Assembly (NCBI RefSeq): GCF_033542235.1
Contig: NZ_JAWRCU010000008.1
Span: 1-64,000 of the forward strand
Direction: 5' to 3'
Source of the DNA: JAWRCU01 sp033542235
GTDB taxonomy: Bacteria; Pseudomonadota; Alphaproteobacteria; Rhizobiales; Rhizobiaceae
Length of the DNA stretch: 64,000 nucleotides
Shown here: positions 32,346 through 40,968 of the stretch, piece after piece
How positions within the stretch are numbered: the stretch's first letter is position 1
Layout: every line of letters begins with the position of its first letter
Notes under the pieces: generated by a model
Told to the model about the DNA's origin: nothing
The model's input: only the letters and a program-made list of their open reading frames with translations
The model's database searches: none
Program-made: the position numbers and the translations under genes

Positions 32346-32912
32346 TTATTCGTCTGCCGCTACGGCGGCGCCGCGGCGTGCCTGCAGCGCCGAATACTTG
32401 ATGCCGCGCTGGGCGGCGACATCCTTTGGATGCAGCTGGCTCTTCAGCGCCTCGAAGGTGGCGCGCACCATGTTGTACGGATTCGACGAGCCCATCGACT
32501 TGGCGACCACGTCATGCATGCCGAGCGTCTCGAAAACGGCGCGCATCGGACCACCGGCTATGATGCCGGTACCCACCTTGGCAGAGCGCAGCAACACCTT
32601 GCCCGCGCCCCAACGCCCTTCCACGTCGTGATGCAGCGTGCGGCCCGAACGCAGCGGCACGAAGATCATATCGCGCTTGGCGGCATCGGTTGCCTTGCGG
32701 ATCGCCTCCGGTACTTCACGCGCCTTGCCGTGGCCGAAGCCGACGCGGCCTTTCTGGTCGCCCACGACAACCAGAGCGGCGAAACCGAAACGCCGGCCGC
32801 CCTTCACAACTTTCGCGACACGGTTGATGTGGACGAGCTTGTCGACAAACTCGCTGTCGCGCTCCTCGCGGTCACGGCCGCGCTCGCGGCCTTCCCTGCG
32901 GTCTTGTGCCAT
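32346..32912 (-). CDS. rpsE: 30S ribosomal protein S5
   Basis: A 188-residue S5 with an arginine-rich N-terminal extension (QDRREGRERGRDREERDSE), the dsRBD-like fold (LVHINRVAKVVKGGRRFGF) and the C-terminal GSSNPYNMVRATFEAL. It acts in translational accuracy and helicase activity at the mRNA entry. Residues around the spectinomycin loop (VKGGRR) look wild type. Confidence 0.98.
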   Translation of the reverse strand: MAQDRREGRERGRDREERDSEFVDKLVHINRVAKVVKGGRRFGFAALVVVGDQKGRVGFGHGKAREVPEAIRKATDAAKRDMIFVPLRSGRTLHHDVEGRWGAGKVLLRSAKVGTGIIAGGPMRAVFETLGMHDVVAKSMGSSNPYNMVRATFEALKSQLHPKDVAAQRGIKYSALQARRGAAVAADE

Positions 32913-32983
32913 TATCCTGGTTCCTTGTTCTTTTCCGGTAGCACGGTTGACGTTGATCCCCGGCCTCTGCGGCCGGCGGACGA

Positions 32984-33346
32984 TTAGAAGTTCAGGCCAC
33001 CCTCACGGGCGGCGTCGGCGAGCGCCTTGACGCGGCCGTGATAGATATAAGCGCCGCGGTCGAAGATGACGTCCTTGACGCCCGCCTTCACCGCCCGCTC
33101 CGCAATCAGCTTGCCGACGGCGCTGGCTGCTGCCGTGTCGGCGCCGGTCTTGAGCGACCCCTTCAGATCACCCTCCAGCGACGAGGCTGCGGCAAGGGTA
33201 TGCCCCTTCGCGTCGTCGATGATCTGCGCATAGATATGCTTCGACGAGCGGTGCACCGAAAGGCGCGGCCGATCGCCCGCTACCTTCTTGAGCTGGCGGC
33301 GCACTCGGGCGGCGCGGCGCTGGCCGATTTCCTTGGATGAAGCCAT
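32984..33346 (-). CDS. rplR: 50S ribosomal protein L18
   Basis: A 120-residue L18 that binds 5S rRNA. The RLSVHRSSKHIYAQIIDDA and VIFDRGAYIYHGRVKALAD motifs are typical. Separated from rplF by 113 bp containing a heptamer-repeat hairpin, while most other gaps in this operon are much shorter. Confidence 0.98.
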   Translation of the reverse strand: MASSKEIGQRRAARVRRQLKKVAGDRPRLSVHRSSKHIYAQIIDDAKGHTLAAASSLEGDLKGSLKTGADTAAASAVGKLIAERAVKAGVKDVIFDRGAYIYHGRVKALADAAREGGLNF

Positions 33347-33363
33347 GGCGTTTTCCTTACATA

Positions 33364-33456
33364 AGCGAGTAGCGAAATAGTGAATAGCGAATAGGGCCGC
33401 TTAGCTCGAGTGTGGCGCCAGCCACTCTATTCGCTATTTGCCACTCGCCATTCGCT
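33364..33456 (-). repeat. Heptamer-repeat hairpin between rplF and rplR
   Basis: The left arm (33364-33394) is tandem AGCGAGT, AGCGAAAT, AGTGAAT, AGCGAAT; the right arm (33427-33456) has the same kind of units in inverse orientation (read on the minus strand AGCGAAT, GGCGAGT, GGCAAAT, AGCGAAT). The arms can pair over about 30 bp around a 32-nt loop region. It occupies most of the 113-bp gap. Confidence 0.75.
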
Positions 33457-33459
33457 CTC

Positions 33460-33993
33460 TTACTTCTTCTTGCCTTCCTTGCGCACGATCCGCTCCGCGG
33501 CATACTTGACGCCCTTGCCCTTATAGGGCTCGGGGCCGCGGAACTTGCGGATCTCGGCGGCCACCTGGCCGACCTGCTGCTTGTCGATGCCCGACACCGT
33601 GATCTCGGTCGGCTTCCCCACGCTGATCGTGATGCCTTTCGGCGTCTCGTAGATCACGTCATGGCTGAAGCCCAGAGCAAGCTGCAGGTTCTTACCCTGC
33701 ATCGCCGCGCGGTAGCCGACGCCATTGATCTCGAGCTTCTTCTCGAAGCCGTTCCGCACGCCCTCGACGATGTTGACGATCTGCGTGCGCGACATGCCCC
33801 ACTTGGAGCGGGCGTCCTTCGACTGATCGCGCGGCTCGACAGAGATCTGGTTATCCTCCATCTTGACCAGCACTTCGTCGTTGACGACGAACTGCAGCTC
33901 GCCCTTCGGGCCCTTCGCGGTCACGGTCTGGCCGCTGACGGAAGCCGTCACGCCCTGCGGCAGCGACACCGGTTTCTTGCCAATACGAGACAT
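33460..33993 (-). CDS. rplF: 50S ribosomal protein L6
   Basis: A 177-residue L6 with the two L6 repeats; SRIGKKPVSLPQGV opens the first, and the C-terminal RKFRGPEPYKGKGVKYAAE is the conserved rRNA-binding signature near the factor-binding site. Full length. Confidence 0.98.
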   Translation of the reverse strand: MSRIGKKPVSLPQGVTASVSGQTVTAKGPKGELQFVVNDEVLVKMEDNQISVEPRDQSKDARSKWGMSRTQIVNIVEGVRNGFEKKLEINGVGYRAAMQGKNLQLALGFSHDVIYETPKGITISVGKPTEITVSGIDKQQVGQVAAEIRKFRGPEPYKGKGVKYAAERIVRKEGKKK

Positions 33994-34037
33994 TTTCCTG
34001 TCCTCGTTCCTTGTTCTTAGACGGCTCGCCTGCCCGA

Positions 34038-34436
34038 TCAGAAGATCTGGCAGAGCACCTCGCCGCCAACATTGTTCTCCCGCGCCTGGTGATCGGTCAT
34101 TACGCCTTTGGGCGTCGACAGGATCGAGACGCCGAGCCCGTTGGCGACCTGCGGGATCGACTTGACCGAAACATAGACGCGACGGCCCGGCTTGGAGACG
34201 CGCGAGATCTCGCGAATGACCGGAGCGCCGTCGAAATACTTCAGCTCGATCTCGATTTCCGACTTGCCGTTGTCATAGTCGACCTGGCTGTAGTCGCGGA
34301 TGTAGCCTTCCGCCTTAAGCACTTCGAGGACGCGGGCGCGCAGCCGCGAGGCCGGCGTCGAGACCTTGGTCTTCTTGCGGCCGTAAGCGTTGCGGATGCG
34401 TGTCAGCATATCGCCGAGAGGATCGTTCAAAGACAT
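34038..34436 (-). CDS. rpsH: 30S ribosomal protein S8
   Basis: A 132-residue S8 with NDPLGDMLTRIRNAYGRKK at the start and GLGVSILSTPKGVMTD near the end. It is a central 16S rRNA assembly protein, and in E. coli the translational repressor of the spc operon. Gap to rpsN is 12 bp. Confidence 0.98.
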   Translation of the reverse strand: MSLNDPLGDMLTRIRNAYGRKKTKVSTPASRLRARVLEVLKAEGYIRDYSQVDYDNGKSEIEIELKYFDGAPVIREISRVSKPGRRVYVSVKSIPQVANGLGVSILSTPKGVMTDHQARENNVGGEVLCQIF

Positions 34437-34448
34437 GTTAAGTCCTCC

Positions 34449-34754
34449 TTACCAGCTCGACTTGACCAAGCCGGGAATGGCACCGAGCGCGCCCAGCCCG
34501 CGCAGCGCGATACGCGACATCTTGAGCTTGCGATAGTAGGCGCGCGGACGGCCCGTGACCTCGCAGCGGTTGCGAATACGCACCTTGGACGAGTTGCGCG
34601 GCAGCGCTGCCAGCTTGAGCTGTGCGCGGAAACGTTCCTCGATCGGCTTCTTCTGATCCATCACGATCGCCTTCAGCGCGGCGCGCTTGGCGGCGTAACG
34701 GCCGGTGAGCTTGCGGCGCCGGTTGTTCTTCTCGACTGAGCTGGTCTTTGCCAT
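34449..34754 (-). CDS. rpsN: 30S ribosomal protein S14, zinc-free type
   Basis: A 101-residue S14 of the long, zinc-independent class: no CxxC pairs; the core is RNRCEVTGRPRAYYRKLKMSR followed by LVKSSW. This is the usual form in alphaproteobacteria. Located between rplE and rpsH. Confidence 0.98.
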   Translation of the reverse strand: MAKTSSVEKNNRRRKLTGRYAAKRAALKAIVMDQKKPIEERFRAQLKLAALPRNSSKVRIRNRCEVTGRPRAYYRKLKMSRIALRGLGALGAIPGLVKSSW

Positions 34755-34779
34755 TCAGATAATCCTTTTCTCGCTGCCG

Positions 34780-35391
34780 TTACTGCCGGAAGGGGAAGTT
34801 GAAGGCCTTGAGCAGAGCTCGTGCCTCGTCGTCCGTCTTCGCAGTCGTACAAACGATGATGTCCATGCCCCAGATCTGGTCGACCTTGTCGTAGTTGATC
34901 TCGGGGAAAACGATGTGCTCCTTGATGCCGAGCGCGTAGTTGCCGCGTCCGTCGAAGCTCTTCGGGTTCAAGCCGCGGAAGTCTCGCACGCGCGGCAGAG
35001 CGATGTTCACGAGCCGGTCGAGGAACTCGTACATGCGCTCCTGGCGCAGCGTCACCTTGGTGCCGATCGGCATGTTCTCGCGCACCTTGAAGCCGGCGAT
35101 CGACTTCCTGGCGCGGGTGATGACCGGCTTCTGGCCGGCGATCAGCGCGAGATCCTCGGCCGCCACCGTCGGCTTCTTGGAATCGGCAGTCGACTCGCCG
35201 ATACCCATGTTGATGACGATCTTGTCGAGACGCGGAACCTGCATCTCGTTGTCGTACTTGAACTGATCGCGCAATGCCTTGCGAATGGTCTCCTGATAGA
35301 CCTTCTTGAGGCGCGGCGTGTAATCCTTCGGGCGAGCGTCGCCGGCCGCCTTCGCGGCCTCTGCCTTCCCTGCTTCTGCTGCCTTAGCCAT
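34780..35391 (-). CDS. rplE: 50S ribosomal protein L5
   Basis: A 203-residue L5, about 20 residues longer than the common 180-185 because of an Ala/Lys-rich N-terminal extension (AKAAEAGKAEAAKAAGDARP). The core has VINMGIGESTADSK, AGFKVRENMPIGTKVTLR and GIKEHIVFPEINYDKVDQIWG. It binds 5S rRNA and the P-site tRNA. Its ATG overlaps the rplX stop region by 8 bp. Confidence 0.97.
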   Translation of the reverse strand: MAKAAEAGKAEAAKAAGDARPKDYTPRLKKVYQETIRKALRDQFKYDNEMQVPRLDKIVINMGIGESTADSKKPTVAAEDLALIAGQKPVITRARKSIAGFKVRENMPIGTKVTLRQERMYEFLDRLVNIALPRVRDFRGLNPKSFDGRGNYALGIKEHIVFPEINYDKVDQIWGMDIIVCTTAKTDDEARALLKAFNFPFRQ

Positions 35392-35698
35392 TGATGACTT
35401 CTCCCGAGCGCTTGGCGACTCGAACTTTCGTGCCGTCCTTCTGGGTCTGGAAGCCGACGCGCGTCGGCTTGCCGTCCTTCGGGTCGGCGATAGCGAGGTT
35501 TGACAGGTGGATCGGCGCTTCCTTGCGGATGAGGCCGGCCTCCTGAGACTGCGTCTGCCTCTGATGGCGCACGATCATGTTGATGCCGCGCACCACGGCT
35601 CTTTCTTCCTTCGGCGAGACCGACAGCACTTCACCGGTGCGGCCCTTGTCCTTGCCGGCGAGCACGACGACCTTGTCGCCCTTGCGGATCTTCTGCAT
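35384..35698 (-). CDS. rplX: 50S ribosomal protein L24
   Basis: A 104-residue L24 with the N-terminal KOW motif KIRKGDKVVVLAGKDKGRTG. An early-assembly protein at the exit tunnel. It overlaps rplE by 8 bp. Confidence 0.98.
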   Translation of the reverse strand: MQKIRKGDKVVVLAGKDKGRTGEVLSVSPKEERAVVRGINMIVRHQRQTQSQEAGLIRKEAPIHLSNLAIADPKDGKPTRVGFQTQKDGTKVRVAKRSGEVING

Positions 35699-35709
35699 TT
35701 CCCGGTTCC

Positions 35710-36078
35710 TTACAGCACTTCAGGCGCGAGCGAGATGATCTTCATATGGTTCTTGGCGCGCAGCTCGCGCGGAACCGGCCCGAAGATACGCGTGCCGATC
35801 GGCTCTTTCTTGTTATCGACCAGTACGGCCGCGTTGTTGTCAAAACGGATCACGCTGCCGTCCGGACGGCGGATGTCTTTGGCCGTGCGCACCACGACCG
35901 CCTTCATCACATCGCCCTTCTTCACGCGGCCGCGCGGAATAGCTTCCTTGATCGACACGACGATGATGTCGCCGACCGAAGCATATTTCCGCTTCGAGCC
36001 GCCCAGCACCTTGATGCACATGACACGACGAGCGCCGGAATTGTCCGCGACGTCGAGGTTTGTTTGCATCTGAATCAT
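35710..36078 (-). CDS. rplN: 50S ribosomal protein L14
   Basis: A 122-residue L14 with IQMQTNLDVADNSGARRVMC and the C-terminal GPVPRELRAKNHMKIISLAPEVL region. It contacts 16S rRNA helix 44 in an intersubunit bridge. Full length. Confidence 0.98.
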   Translation of the reverse strand: MIQMQTNLDVADNSGARRVMCIKVLGGSKRKYASVGDIIVVSIKEAIPRGRVKKGDVMKAVVVRTAKDIRRPDGSVIRFDNNAAVLVDNKKEPIGTRIFGPVPRELRAKNHMKIISLAPEVL

Positions 36079-36138
36079 GACTGGCCGCCTTCTTCTTATC
36101 TAGGGGAGCGGCATCGCCCTCCCCGGCTTCCCGGTTGT

Positions 36139-36381
36139 TTATTGCGCCTGCTGTTCGGTGATCACGACCCAGCGCTTGTCTTTGGAAATCGGTTTCGATT
36201 CCTCGATGAGCACCGTGTCGCCGACCTTGAACGTGTTGTTCTCGTCGTGCGCCTTGTACTTCTTGGTGAGACGAACCGTCTTCTTCATCATCGGATGCGT
36301 GAAGCGGCGCTCGACCTGGACGACGACCGTCTTGTCGTTCTTGTCGCTGACGACAGTGCCCTGCATGACGCGCTTTGGCAT
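36139..36381 (-). CDS. rpsQ: 30S ribosomal protein S17
   Basis: An 80-residue S17 (OB fold) beginning PKRVMQGTVVSDKNDKTVVV, with VGDTVLIEESKPISKDKRW. The open frame extends upstream, but the ATG at 36381 is the family start and lies 10 bp after rpmC. Confidence 0.97.
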   Translation of the reverse strand: MPKRVMQGTVVSDKNDKTVVVQVERRFTHPMMKKTVRLTKKYKAHDENNTFKVGDTVLIEESKPISKDKRWVVITEQQAQ

Positions 36382-36391
36382 GATCTTGTCC

Positions 36392-36592
36392 TTAAGCCTT
36401 CTTGGCTGCGGCCTTCTGGGCCGTGATGGTCTTGATGCGCGCGATGTCCCTGCGGACCTGCCTGACGCGCGCGGTCTTCTCGAGCTGGCCGGTCGCCTTC
36501 TGGAAGCGCAGGTTGAACTGCTCCTTCTTGAGGGCGGCGAGTTCGTCGGCAAGCTGGTCCGGAGTCTTGGTCCGAATATCCTCGGCTTTCAT
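36392..36592 (-). CDS. rpmC: 50S ribosomal protein L29
   Basis: A 66-residue two-helix L29 with KAEDIRTKTPDQLADELAAL and TGQLEKTARVRQVRRDIARI. It borders the exit tunnel and contributes to the SRP and trigger factor docking site. Standard place between rplP and rpsQ. Confidence 0.97.
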   Translation of the reverse strand: MKAEDIRTKTPDQLADELAALKKEQFNLRFQKATGQLEKTARVRQVRRDIARIKTITAQKAAAKKA

Positions 36593-36605
36593 GTTCCTGG
36601 CCTTC

Positions 36606-37019
36606 CTATTCAGCGATGCGCTGTACGAAGCGCGTCTTCACCGAGAGCTTGGCAGCGCCGAGACGCAGCGCCTCGCGCGCAGTTTCCTCCGGAACGCCGT
36701 CGATCTCGAACATGATGCGGCCGGGCTTGACGCGGCATGCCCAGTAGTCGATCGCGCCCTTGCCCTTACCCATACGCACCTCGGTTGGCTTCGAGGTGAC
36801 GGGCACGTCCGGAAACACACGGATCCAGACACGGCCCTGGCGCTTCATCTCGCGGGTGATCGCACGGCGCGCAGCTTCGATCTCGCGCGCGGTGACGCGG
36901 TTCGGCTCCATTGCCTTCAGTCCGAAGCCGCCGAAATCCAGGTTCGTGCCACCCTTGGCGACACCGTGGATACGGCCCTTGAACTGCTTGCGAAACTTCG
37001 TGCGCTTTGGCTGCAGCAT
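36606..37019 (-). CDS. rplP: 50S ribosomal protein L16
   Basis: A 137-residue L16 starting LQPKRTKFRKQFKGRIHGVA, with TRKP-like RMGKGKGAIDYWACRVKPG. It helps form the A-site region of the peptidyl transferase centre. Full length. Confidence 0.98.
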   Translation of the reverse strand: MLQPKRTKFRKQFKGRIHGVAKGGTNLDFGGFGLKAMEPNRVTAREIEAARRAITREMKRQGRVWIRVFPDVPVTSKPTEVRMGKGKGAIDYWACRVKPGRIMFEIDGVPEETAREALRLGAAKLSVKTRFVQRIAE

Positions 37020-37044
37020 CTCTAGTTACTCCAGTATCTTGCCG

Positions 37045-37749
37045 TCACGCGTTTTCGCGACGGCGCGCGCTCGGCGCATGATCACCTTCGGTGGCACGGC
37101 GCTCCGACGCCATCGGGTCGTGCTCCATGATCTCGCCCTTGAACACCCACACCTTGACGCCGCAGGTGCCGTAGGCGGTCTGCGCCTCAGCCGTGCCGTA
37201 ATCGACATCGGCGCGCAGCGTGTGCAACGGCACGCGACCTTCGCGGTACCATTCCATGCGCGCGATTTCGGCGCCGCCCAGACGACCCGAGCAGTTGATG
37301 CGGATGCCTTCGGCACCCAGCCGCATCGCCGACTGCACCGCACGCTTCATGGCGCGGCGGAACGCGATGCGCCGCTCGAGCTGCTGTGCGATCGACTGCG
37401 CAATCAGCGTCGCGTCGATCTCGGGCTTGCGAACCTCGACGATGTTGAGGTGCGTTTCCGACTTCGTCATCTCGGTGAGCTTCCTGCGAAGCTTCTCGAT
37501 ATCCGCACCCTTCTTACCGATGATGAGACCCGGACGCGCTGCGTGGATCGTGACGCGGCACTTCTTGTGCGGGCGCTCGATGACAACCTTGGAGACCGCA
37601 GCCTGCTTGAGCTCGTTCTTCAGGTATTCACGGATCTTGATGTCTTCGTGCAGCAGGTCACCATATTCGCCGGTGTTCGCGAACCAGCGCGAATCCCAGG
37701 TGCGGTTGATCCCGAGACGAAGCCCGATCGGATTGACTTTCTGGCCCAT
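37045..37749 (-). CDS. rpsC: 30S ribosomal protein S3
   Basis: A 234-residue S3 with the KH domain GLIIGKKGADIEKLRRKL and the C-terminal domain ARMEWYREGRVPLHTLRADV followed by YGTCGVKVWVFKGEI. It lines the mRNA entry tunnel. The start overlaps the rplV stop by 1 bp. The basic tail SERRATEGDHAPSARRREN is typical for the group. Confidence 0.98.
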   Translation of the reverse strand: MGQKVNPIGLRLGINRTWDSRWFANTGEYGDLLHEDIKIREYLKNELKQAAVSKVVIERPHKKCRVTIHAARPGLIIGKKGADIEKLRRKLTEMTKSETHLNIVEVRKPEIDATLIAQSIAQQLERRIAFRRAMKRAVQSAMRLGAEGIRINCSGRLGGAEIARMEWYREGRVPLHTLRADVDYGTAEAQTAYGTCGVKVWVFKGEIMEHDPMASERRATEGDHAPSARRRENA

Positions 37750-38138
37750 CAGGCGGCCTCCCCTTGCTCTTCGACTTCACGAACGACGATCGTGAGGTGC
37801 GAAAACGGCTTCTCGATGCGGCTGGCGCGGCCACGACCACGCGAATGGAACCGCTTCATGACGATCGACTTGCCGACATAGGCCTCGGCCACGACGAGCG
37901 CGTCGACATCGAGATCGTGGTTGTTCTCAGCATTGGCGATCGCCGATTCCAGCGTCTTCTTGACGGTGCCGGCGATGCGCTTGCGCGAGAACTCCAGGTC
38001 GTTCAGCGCAGTCGCGACCTTCTTGCCGCGGATCAGCGCCGCGACGAGGTTCAGCTTCTGCGGGCTGATGCGGATCGTGCGCAGAACCGCACGTGCCTCG
38101 TTGTCGGCAAGCCTTCGCGGGGCCTTGGCCTTGCTCAT
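37749..38138 (-). CDS. rplV: 50S ribosomal protein L22
   Basis: A 129-residue L22 with RTIRISPQKLNLVAALIRGK and the tunnel-lining loop MKRFHSRGRGRASRIEKPFS, whose residues look like the macrolide-sensitive wild type. The frame is open upstream, but the ATG at 38138, 2 bp after rpsS, is the family start. Confidence 0.98.
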   Translation of the reverse strand: MSKAKAPRRLADNEARAVLRTIRISPQKLNLVAALIRGKKVATALNDLEFSRKRIAGTVKKTLESAIANAENNHDLDVDALVVAEAYVGKSIVMKRFHSRGRGRASRIEKPFSHLTIVVREVEEQGEAA

Positions 38139-38140
38139 TG

Positions 38141-38419
38141 TTACTTCCTCTTCGCCTTTTTGTCCGCGCCATGACCGTAATAGGTCCGGGACGGAGCGAA
38201 TTCGCCGAACTTGTGGCCGACCATTTCCTCGGAGACCAGCACCGGGACATGCTTCTGGCCGTTGTAGACACCGAAGGTGAGGCCGACGAACTGCGGCAGG
38301 ATGGTGGAGCGGCGGCTCCACATCTTGATCACCTCGTTGCGGCCGCCCTCGCGGACCTTATCTGCCTTCTTGAGCAGAAAGCCGTCGACGAACGGGCCTT
38401 TCCAAACTGAACGGGTCAC
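38141..38419 (-). CDS. rpsS: 30S ribosomal protein S19
   Basis: A 92-residue S19 with TRSVWKGPFVDGFLLKKADK and KFGEFAPSRTYYGHGADKKA. It forms a complex with S13 in the 30S head. Standard position between rplB and rplV. Confidence 0.98.
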   Translation of the reverse strand: MTRSVWKGPFVDGFLLKKADKVREGGRNEVIKMWSRRSTILPQFVGLTFGVYNGQKHVPVLVSEEMVGHKFGEFAPSRTYYGHGADKKAKRK

Positions 38420-38435
38420 GTCTGACTATCCCTTC

Positions 38436-39269
38436 TTAGCTCTTGCGCTGGTGGCGCGAGCGCATGATAAACTTGTCGGTCGCCTTGTTGGACCGCGTCT
38501 TCTTGCCCTTGGTCGGCTTGCCCCACGGTGTCACCGGGTGACGGCCGCCGGAGGTGCGGCCCTCGCCGCCGCCATGCGGATGGTCGACCGGGTTCATGGC
38601 GACGCCGCGGTTGTGCGGACGCTTGCCCAGCCAGCGCTTACGGCCGGCCTTGCCGAGATTGACATTGCCGTGGTCCGGGTTCGACACCGCGCCAACGGTG
38701 GCGAAGCACGAGCCGTGAACGACGCGTTGCTCGCCGGAATTCAGGCGCAGGATCGCCCAGCCCTGGTCGCGGCCGACGAGCTGCGCGTAGGAGCCTGCCG
38801 AGCGTGCGACCTGGCCACCCTTGCCGGGCTTCAGCTCGACATTGTGCACGATCGTACCGACCGGCATGGCCGAGAGCGGCATCGCATTGCCGGGCTTGAC
38901 GTCGGCGGTCTCGGCGGCGACGACCTGGTCGCCGGCGGCGAGGCGCTGCGGCGCCAGGATGTAGGACAGCTCACCATCCTCATACTTCACCAGCGCGATG
39001 AAGGCTGTGCGGTTCGGGTCATACTCGATCCGCTCGACCGTTCCCGCCACGCCAAGCTTGCGGCGCTTGAAGTCGACGATGCGGTAGGCCCGCTTATGGC
39101 CGCCGCCCTGGAAACGCGCCGTCACCCGGCCGTAGTTGTTGCGGCCGCCGGACGAGGTGAGCCCCTCGGTCAGTCCCTTGACAGGCTTGCCCTTGTAGAG
39201 AGCCGAACGGTCGACCAGCACCAGCTGGCGGGTGCTCGGCGTTACGGGCTTGTATTTCTTCAGTGCCAT
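38436..39269 (-). CDS. rplB: 50S ribosomal protein L2
   Basis: A 277-residue L2. The conserved C-terminal loop MNPVDHPHGGGEGRTSGGRH includes the histidine near the peptidyl transferase centre. GRVTARFQGGGHKRAYRIVD and the KKTRSNKATDKFIMRSRHQRK tail are intact. Primary 23S binder needed for subunit association. Confidence 0.98.
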   Translation of the reverse strand: MALKKYKPVTPSTRQLVLVDRSALYKGKPVKGLTEGLTSSGGRNNYGRVTARFQGGGHKRAYRIVDFKRRKLGVAGTVERIEYDPNRTAFIALVKYEDGELSYILAPQRLAAGDQVVAAETADVKPGNAMPLSAMPVGTIVHNVELKPGKGGQVARSAGSYAQLVGRDQGWAILRLNSGEQRVVHGSCFATVGAVSNPDHGNVNLGKAGRKRWLGKRPHNRGVAMNPVDHPHGGGEGRTSGGRHPVTPWGKPTKGKKTRSNKATDKFIMRSRHQRKS

Positions 39270-39286
39270 TTTCTAGCCCTCGTGCC

Positions 39287-39580
39287 TTAGAGGCCCGTCG
39301 CGACGTCGATCGAATGGCCGTCGGCCAGCGTGACAATCGCTTTCTTCACGTCGCTCTGGCGGCCAACGGTTCCGCGGAACCGCTTCATCTTGCCCTTGCG
39401 CAGAAGCGTGTTCACCGCCGTCACCTTGACGCCGAACAGCGCCTCGACGGCAGCCTTGATTTCGGGCTTCGAAGCCTTCCGGGTCACGTTGAAGACGACC
39501 TGGTTGTGCTCGGAAGCCGTTGTCGACTTCTCGGTGATGGCCGGGCTGACGATCACGTCGTAGTGGCGAAGGTCAGTCAT
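39287..39580 (-). CDS. rplW: 50S ribosomal protein L23
   Basis: A 97-residue L23 with YDVIVSPAITEKSTTASEHN and VEALFGVKVTAVNTLLRKGK. It is the main docking site for trigger factor and SRP at the tunnel exit. It overlaps rplD by 4 bp. Confidence 0.98.
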   Translation of the reverse strand: MTDLRHYDVIVSPAITEKSTTASEHNQVVFNVTRKASKPEIKAAVEALFGVKVTAVNTLLRKGKMKRFRGTVGRQSDVKKAIVTLADGHSIDVATGL

Positions 39581-40197
39581 TTGAAGCGCTCCTCGAGTGC
39601 CTCGACAGCCGCCTTGGAAAGAACCAGCGTGCCGCGGCGCAAAATGTCGTAGACGTTGATGCCCTGGACGGGCAGCACGTCGATATTCGGAATGTTGGCC
39701 GCCGCCAGCTTGAAGTTCCGGTCGAGCTCGGCGCCGCCGATGACCAGCGCGTTCGACAGGCCAAGCTTGGCGAAGCTCTCGGAGAGCCCCTTGGTCTTGG
39801 CCTCGGCAAGCTTCAGATCGTCGACAATGATCAGGCTCGCTGCCTTAGCCTTGGCCGACAGCGCGTGCTTCAGGCCGAGCGCGCGCACCTTTTTCGGCAG
39901 CTCGTGCTCATGGCTGCGAGCGACCGGGCCATGCGCCTTGCCGCCGCCCCGGAACTGCGGAGCGCGTGCCGAATGGTGGCGGGCGCGGCCCGTGCCCTTT
40001 TGCTTGTACATCTTGGCACCGGTGCGGGCGATATCAGCGCGGCCCTTGGCCTGATGTGTGCCCTGCTGGCGCTTGGCAAGCTGCCAGCGCACGACGCGCT
40101 GCAGGATGTCCTCCCGCGGGTCGAGGCCGAAGATCTCTTCCGAGAGCTTCACCTTGCCTGCATCTGCACCGGCAAGCGTGGTGATCGTGATGTCCAT
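39577..40197 (-). CDS. rplD: 50S ribosomal protein L4
   Basis: A 206-residue L4. The tunnel loop KMYKQKGTGRARHHSARAPQ is conserved and looks wild type with respect to macrolides. In E. coli L4 represses the S10 operon; whether it does so here is unknown, and no S10-type leader is recognisable. It overlaps both neighbours by 1-4 bp. Confidence 0.98.
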   Translation of the reverse strand: MDITITTLAGADAGKVKLSEEIFGLDPREDILQRVVRWQLAKRQQGTHQAKGRADIARTGAKMYKQKGTGRARHHSARAPQFRGGGKAHGPVARSHEHELPKKVRALGLKHALSAKAKAASLIIVDDLKLAEAKTKGLSESFAKLGLSNALVIGGAELDRNFKLAAANIPNIDVLPVQGINVYDILRRGTLVLSKAAVEALEERFK

Positions 40198-40907
40198 TAT
40201 TCAGCCCCCTTCTCGGCCGGAGCCTCATTCTTCTTGGTGCGGATGGCGGCCGGCTTCGGCGCATTGGCCGGGAGCGGTGCCTTCACGGCGTCGCGCACCA
40301 GTATCCAGGAGCCCTTCGTGCCGGGAACCGCGCCGCGGATCAGGATCAGCCCGCGGTCCGCATCGGTCGAAACGATCTCGACGTTCTGCGTGGTGACGCG
40401 CGACGTGCCCATATGGCCGGCCATCTTCTTGCCCTTGAACACCTTGCCGGGATCCTGGCGCTGGCCGGTCGAACCGTGCGTGCGGTGCGACACCGAGTTG
40501 CCGTGGGTCGCGCGGCCGCCGCCGAAATTGTGGCGCTTGATGACGCCCTGAAAGCCCTTGCCGGTCGACGTGCCCGTCACATCGACCTTCTGGCCGGCGA
40601 CAAAATGGTCGACCGTGATCTCAACGCCGACGTCGAGCAGGTTCTCGGGAGTAACCCGGAACTCGGCGAGCTTCGCCTTCGGCTCGACCTCGGCCTTCGC
40701 AAAATGGCCGCGTAGCGCCTTCGAGGTGTTCTTCACCTTCGACAGCCCGACGCCGAGCTGAACGGCGGTATAGCCGTTCTTCTCCTCGGTGCGCTGTGCC
40801 ACGACCTGGCAGCTTTCCATGCGCAGCACCGTCACGGGAACATGCTCCCCTGCGTCGTTGTAGACGCGGGTCATCCCGACCTTCTGTGCAATCACTCCTG
40901 AACGCAT
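40197..40907 (-). CDS. rplC: 50S ribosomal protein L3
   Basis: A 236-residue L3, early-assembly protein near the peptidyl transferase centre. SGVIAQKVGMTRVYNDAGE opens it; the central extension SVSHRTHGSTGQRQDPGKVF is conserved. The Ala/Lys-rich tail after residue 215 is longer than in E. coli, as usual in rhizobia. Confidence 0.98.
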   Translation of the reverse strand: MRSGVIAQKVGMTRVYNDAGEHVPVTVLRMESCQVVAQRTEEKNGYTAVQLGVGLSKVKNTSKALRGHFAKAEVEPKAKLAEFRVTPENLLDVGVEITVDHFVAGQKVDVTGTSTGKGFQGVIKRHNFGGGRATHGNSVSHRTHGSTGQRQDPGKVFKGKKMAGHMGTSRVTTQNVEIVSTDADRGLILIRGAVPGTKGSWILVRDAVKAPLPANAPKPAAIRTKKNEAPAEKGAE

Positions 40908-40968
40908 CGGTTCATCTTCCTTCAGAGGAGCCTTCGGGCAAGCCCGGCCGGCTCATGGTCTTGGCTCG

